Positions 9,877 through 12,063 of a stretch of DNA of 12,063 nt are shown here, one piece after another. The stretch lies in contig JBJXHB010000180.1 of assembly GCA_046160725.1 (NCBI GenBank), forward strand, positions 1 through 12,063, in the 5' to 3' direction. The stretch is from JBJXHB01 sp046160725 (GTDB lineage Bacteria > Pseudomonadota > Gammaproteobacteria > Burkholderiales > Burkholderiaceae_C). A model generated the notes under the pieces. The model saw nothing but the letters and a program-made list of their open reading frames with translations, made no database searches and was not told the DNA's origin. How positions within the stretch are numbered: the stretch's first letter is position 1; each line of letters opens with the position of its first letter. The position numbers and the translations under genes were made by a program.

Positions 9877-11973
9877 TCAGGGCTCGAAGCTTATGCCGCC
9901 CGTCAGGGCCAGGGTCGTCGGGTAGACGCCATTGGCGGCGACCGACAGGTTGGCACCAGTGGTCCTGCCATTCACCGGCGGCAGCGCCGCACCACCACCC
10001 GCGGCCTGGAAGGCGACCTCCGACACCGGCGACGAGGCCAGCGCCGCTGTCACGGTGTTGATGCCGGAGTTGCAGGCCTGGATGATCTGGAACGAGCTCA
10101 ACGGCACGGCATAGGCCGTGGCGGCGCCGTTGTTCAGCGGCGTCACGACCGCCAGCAGCTTGATGTTGCAGGGCGTGACGCCCGGGCCGCCGTCCAGGTC
10201 ATAGAACTTGCCCAGCGTCAGCAGGACGCCGAAGTTGTTGGTGCCGCTGGATTGCCACTCCGGGTTGTTGTTGAAGGTGAAGTTGACCGTGGTCTGGGTG
10301 GTCAGCTGCACGCCCGCGGTGTTGCCCGTGCCGCTGACCGCCGTCACCCCGGGCGCCAGGACGCTGATGCCGTTATAGAGGGCCGTGGCGGCCGACGGCG
10401 TCTGGTAGTAGGCAAAGAAGAAGCTGGTCGGGCCGGTGCCGCCGTCGCCGCTGCCGCACCAGCCCGGGCCGCCGGTGCAGTTGAAGCCGTCCAGGTTGCT
10501 GCCGCTGTAGGAGAAGTAGGCGCCGCCCTCGGGCGTGCGGTTGCCGCCGGCAAAGCCGGTGGAGAAGCTGACCCGGGGGGCGGGCGGTGCGCCGAACTTG
10601 ATGCCGCCGGTCAGCGCCAAGGTGGTCGGATACACCCCGTTGGCCACCACCGAGAGATTGGCGCCGGTCGTCAGGCCGTTGACCGGGGGAAGGGCGGCGC
10701 CGCCGCCGGCGGCCTGGAAAGCCACCTCGGACACCGGTGCCGAGGCCAGGGCCGCTGCCACCGTGTTGATGCCGGAGTTGCAGGCCTGGATGATCTGGAA
10801 CGAGCTCAGGTTCAGCCGGTACAGCGTGGCCGCACCGTTGTTGAGCGGTGTCACCACGGCCAGCAGCTTGATGTTGCAGGGCTGCACGCCCGGGCCGCCG
10901 TCCAGGTCATAGAACTTGCCCAGGGTCAGCAGCACGCCGAAGTTGTTCGTGCCGCTGGACTGCCACTCGGGATTGTTGTTGAAGGTGAACTCCAGCGTGG
11001 TCTGGCCGTTGACCTGCACGCCGCCGGTGTCACCGGTTGCGCTGACCGTGGTCACGCCGGGGGCCAGCACGCTGATGCCGTTGTACAGGGCCGTGGCGGC
11101 AGAGGGTGTCTGGTAGTAGGAGAAGTAGAAGCTGGTCGGGCCGGTGCCACCGTCACCGCTGCCGCACCAGCCCGGGGCGCCGGTGCAGTTGAAGCCGTCC
11201 AGGTTGCTGCCGCTGTAGGAGAAATAGGCGCCGCCCTCCGGCGTGCGGTTGCCGCCGGCGAAGCCGGTGGAGAACACCAGGTCGACCGGCACGCCACCGC
11301 TGACGGTGAAAGTCCGGATCACCGGGTCCGCCGGACCGTAGGTCGAGTCGCCGGCCTGGCTGGCCGTCAGGCTGCAACTGCCGCCGGAGACCAGGGTCAA
11401 CACCCTGCCGCTGACCGTGCAGACCGACGTGGTGGTCGAGACGATCGTGACCGGCAGGTTCGAACTGGACGTGGCCACCAGGGCCGGCGGCATCACGCCG
11501 ATGGTCTGGTTGCCGGGTGAGGCGAAGGTGATGGTCTGGGATGCGATGTAGTCCTTGGTCGCGCTCGCCGCCGCGGCATTCGCATTGCCGGCGATGTCGC
11601 TGAAGCGCCCGGCCGCCACGCTGACACTCAACTGGCCGGCCATGCCGGGCGTGGGCGTGACCACCAGCGTCGCCTGGCGGCCGTCGACGCGGGCGAAGCC
11701 GCCCGCCGTGCCGCCTGCCACCACCACGTCGCCAGCTTCGAAGCTCACGCCGACGTCCTCGCTGAAGACGAAGGTGAAGGTCACCGGCCCGTTGGCCACC
11801 GGGCCCGGCACGTTGTTGGCGATCTGCACCGTCGGCGGCGTGGTGTCGGGTGCACTGGGCCGGTTGCCGATGGGCGGCGGCGGTGCTTCGGCATCGCCAC
11901 CGCCACAGCCGACGAGAGTGGCGCCGGCCAGCAAGCAGGCGGCCAGCAGGGAGAGGGGGGCTCGGTTCGACAT
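9877..11973 (-). CDS. Surface lipoprotein with two Ig-like domains and a duplicated 227-residue module, 698 aa
   Basis: Residues 1-23 are a lipoprotein signal: R4 near the start, a Leu/Ala core and lipobox LVGC with C23 as the acylated residue. Gly at +2 is compatible with outer-membrane sorting. A Pro-rich linker (31-47) leads to a bacterial Ig-like domain (about 46-142; FSEDVGVSFEAGDVVV at 70-85). A second Ig-like repeat follows (about 145-226) with C185 and C200. Two tandem modules come next, residues 234-460 and 470-696, about 90% identical, joined by a 9-residue Pro-rich linker. Each has four conserved Cys (263, 270, 366, 398 in copy 1) and predicted beta-sandwich character. I do not recognise the module; a secreted carbohydrate-binding-like role is a guess from the context of Ig-like domains and a LacI-type operator. 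There is no catalytic domain. The ATG at 11973 has GGAGA (11983-11987) 9 bases upstream. An in-frame GTG at 12027 lies inside the operator palindrome and would put a charged leader before the signal peptide, so it is rejected. Convergent with the regulator gene. Confidence 0.85.
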   Translation of the reverse strand: MSNRAPLSLLAACLLAGATLVGCGGGDAEAPPPPIGNRPSAPDTTPPTVQIANNVPGPVANGPVTFTFVFSEDVGVSFEAGDVVVAGGTAGGFARVDGRQATLVVTPTPGMAGQLSVSVAAGRFSDIAGNANAAAASATKDYIASQTITFASPGNQTIGVMPPALVATSSSNLPVTIVSTTTSVCTVSGRVLTLVSGGSCSLTASQAGDSTYGPADPVIRTFTVSGGVPVDLVFSTGFAGGNRTPEGGAYFSYSGSNLDGFNCTGAPGWCGSGDGGTGPTSFYFSYYQTPSAATALYNGISVLAPGVTTVSATGDTGGVQVNGQTTLEFTFNNNPEWQSSGTNNFGVLLTLGKFYDLDGGPGVQPCNIKLLAVVTPLNNGAATLYRLNLSSFQIIQACNSGINTVAAALASAPVSEVAFQAAGGGAALPPVNGLTTGANLSVVANGVYPTTLALTGGIKFGAPPAPRVSFSTGFAGGNRTPEGGAYFSYSGSNLDGFNCTGGPGWCGSGDGGTGPTSFFFAYYQTPSAATALYNGISVLAPGVTAVSGTGNTAGVQLTTQTTVNFTFNNNPEWQSSGTNNFGVLLTLGKFYDLDGGPGVTPCNIKLLAVVTPLNNGAATAYAVPLSSFQIIQACNSGINTVTAALASSPVSEVAFQAAGGGAALPPVNGRTTGANLSVAANGVYPTTLALTGGISFEP
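9886..10566 (-). repeat. Tandem module copy 2 of the lipoprotein (681 bp)
   Basis: Encodes residues 470-696, from FSTGFAGG to GGISF, and ends two codons before the stop. It is separated from copy 1 by 27 bases encoding GAPPAPRVS. Synonymous differences from copy 1 are dense in places and absent in others: for example 10055-10100 is identical to 10763-10808 over 46 bases. The four Cys are at residues 499, 506, 602 and 634. Confidence 0.95.
10594..11274 (-). repeat. Tandem module copy 1 of the lipoprotein (681 bp)
   Basis: Encodes residues 234-460, from FSTGFAGG to GGIKF. It aligns without gaps to copy 2 at an offset of 708 bp; I count 22 amino-acid differences in 227 positions. The differences cluster at residues 309-329 (the GDTGGVQVNGQ segment) and 384-388, while the four Cys and blocks such as NNPEWQSSGTNNFGVLL are invariant. 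Confidence 0.95.
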
Positions 11974-11987
11974 GAGACGGGGTCTCC
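11974..11987 (-). promoter_or_regulatory. Ribosome binding site of the lipoprotein gene within a small hairpin
   Basis: On the mRNA, GAGAC and GTCTC form a 5-bp stem around a CCC loop (11974-11986), directly abutting the ATG. The Shine-Dalgarno GGAGA (11983-11987) is mostly inside the 5' arm, so folding would hide it. The 3-base loop makes the structure only moderately stable. It may tune translation, or it may be coincidence. The same inverted repeat in DNA could also be a protein site. Confidence 0.4.
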
Positions 11988-12011
11988 GTGGAGTTCGGTG
12001 GCGTGAAAGAC

Positions 12012-12027
12012 GTGAAAGCGCTTTCAC
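12012..12027. promoter_or_regulatory. Perfect 16-bp palindromic operator of LacI-family type
   Basis: GTGAAAGCGCTTTCAC is a perfect palindrome with a central CG and the TGAAA-GCGC-TTTCA layout typical of LacI-family operators, including sugar-catabolic regulators and the CcpA-type cre consensus. It sits 38 bases upstream of the lipoprotein start codon and next to a tentative -10 box, a position suited to repression. An extra half-site GTGAAAG lies at 12003-12009, 9 bases from the start of the palindrome. The family assignment is from the motif alone; no LacI-type gene is in the window. Confidence 0.7.
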
Positions 12028-12028
12028 A

Positions 12029-12058
12029 AGCTTAGTGTTGAATGCCCCGGCAAGGCAA
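12029..12058 (-). promoter_or_regulatory. Tentative promoter of the lipoprotein gene
   Basis: On the minus strand TTGCCT (12053-12058) and TAAGCT (12029-12034) form a sigma70-like pair with an 18-base spacer. The -10 box is a poor match. If correct, transcription would start inside the palindrome at 12012-12027, which fits an operator that blocks initiation. Confidence 0.3.
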
Positions 12059-12063
12059 GAGGC

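Noticed and set aside
10252..11520. 422-codon plus-strand open frame opposite the lipoprotein modules
   Set aside because: Its internal repetition simply mirrors the duplicated lipoprotein modules, and the composition is Ala/Gly/Val-rich with no domain.
11974..12027. GTG start at 12027 for the lipoprotein
   Set aside because: The start would lie inside the operator palindrome and put an Arg-rich leader of 18 residues before a complete lipoprotein signal peptide.

Overview
The window is very GC-rich and densely coded. Synonymous positions are strongly biased to G/C, so long open frames appear opposite most genes. The gene families point to a betaproteobacterium of the order Burkholderiales, in the Rubrivivax/Leptothrix/Roseateles-like group: an AcnA-type aconitase, a PEP-CTERM protein, a SARP-like N-terminus fused to an ATPase, and an Ig-like lipoprotein. 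This placement is inferred from gene content and composition, not from a marker gene. I see no tRNA, rRNA, CRISPR array, insertion sequence or phage gene.

Left part (1-5542). A small exported protein of unknown function (91-369, minus) lies downstream of a two-gene minus-strand unit. That unit is a 928-residue aconitase (1757-4543) followed after 13 bases by an FAD-dependent oxidoreductase of the DAO family (568-1743). A crotonase-superfamily gene (4673-5479, plus) is divergent from the aconitase across 129 bases and ends near a short GC hairpin with a T4 run. Together these look like a carboxylic-acid/acyl-CoA catabolic neighbourhood. The substrate of the oxidoreductase and the exact reaction of the crotonase cannot be read from the sequence.

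Middle part (5480-9815). A 292-base gene-free stretch leads to a small secreted PEP-CTERM protein (5772-6371). Next comes a very large regulator (6448-9792) with a SARP-like winged helix and BTAD domain, a STAND/AAA-type ATPase and a long TPR-like C-terminal half. The two are co-oriented and 76 bases apart, so the regulator may control the PEP-CTERM gene, but nothing in the sequence proves it.

Right part (9800-12063). Two GC-rich hairpins separate the regulator from a convergent gene for a 698-residue surface lipoprotein (9877-11973, minus). After the lipobox it has two Ig-like domains and then two tandem copies of a 227-residue cysteine-containing module that are about 90% identical (22 differences, no gaps). 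Upstream of its start is a perfect 16-bp palindrome with a central CG, of the kind bound by LacI-family sugar regulators, plus a small hairpin that includes the ribosome binding site. This duplicated, probably sugar-regulated lipoprotein is the most interesting part of the window. I see no clear multi-gene novel system here.
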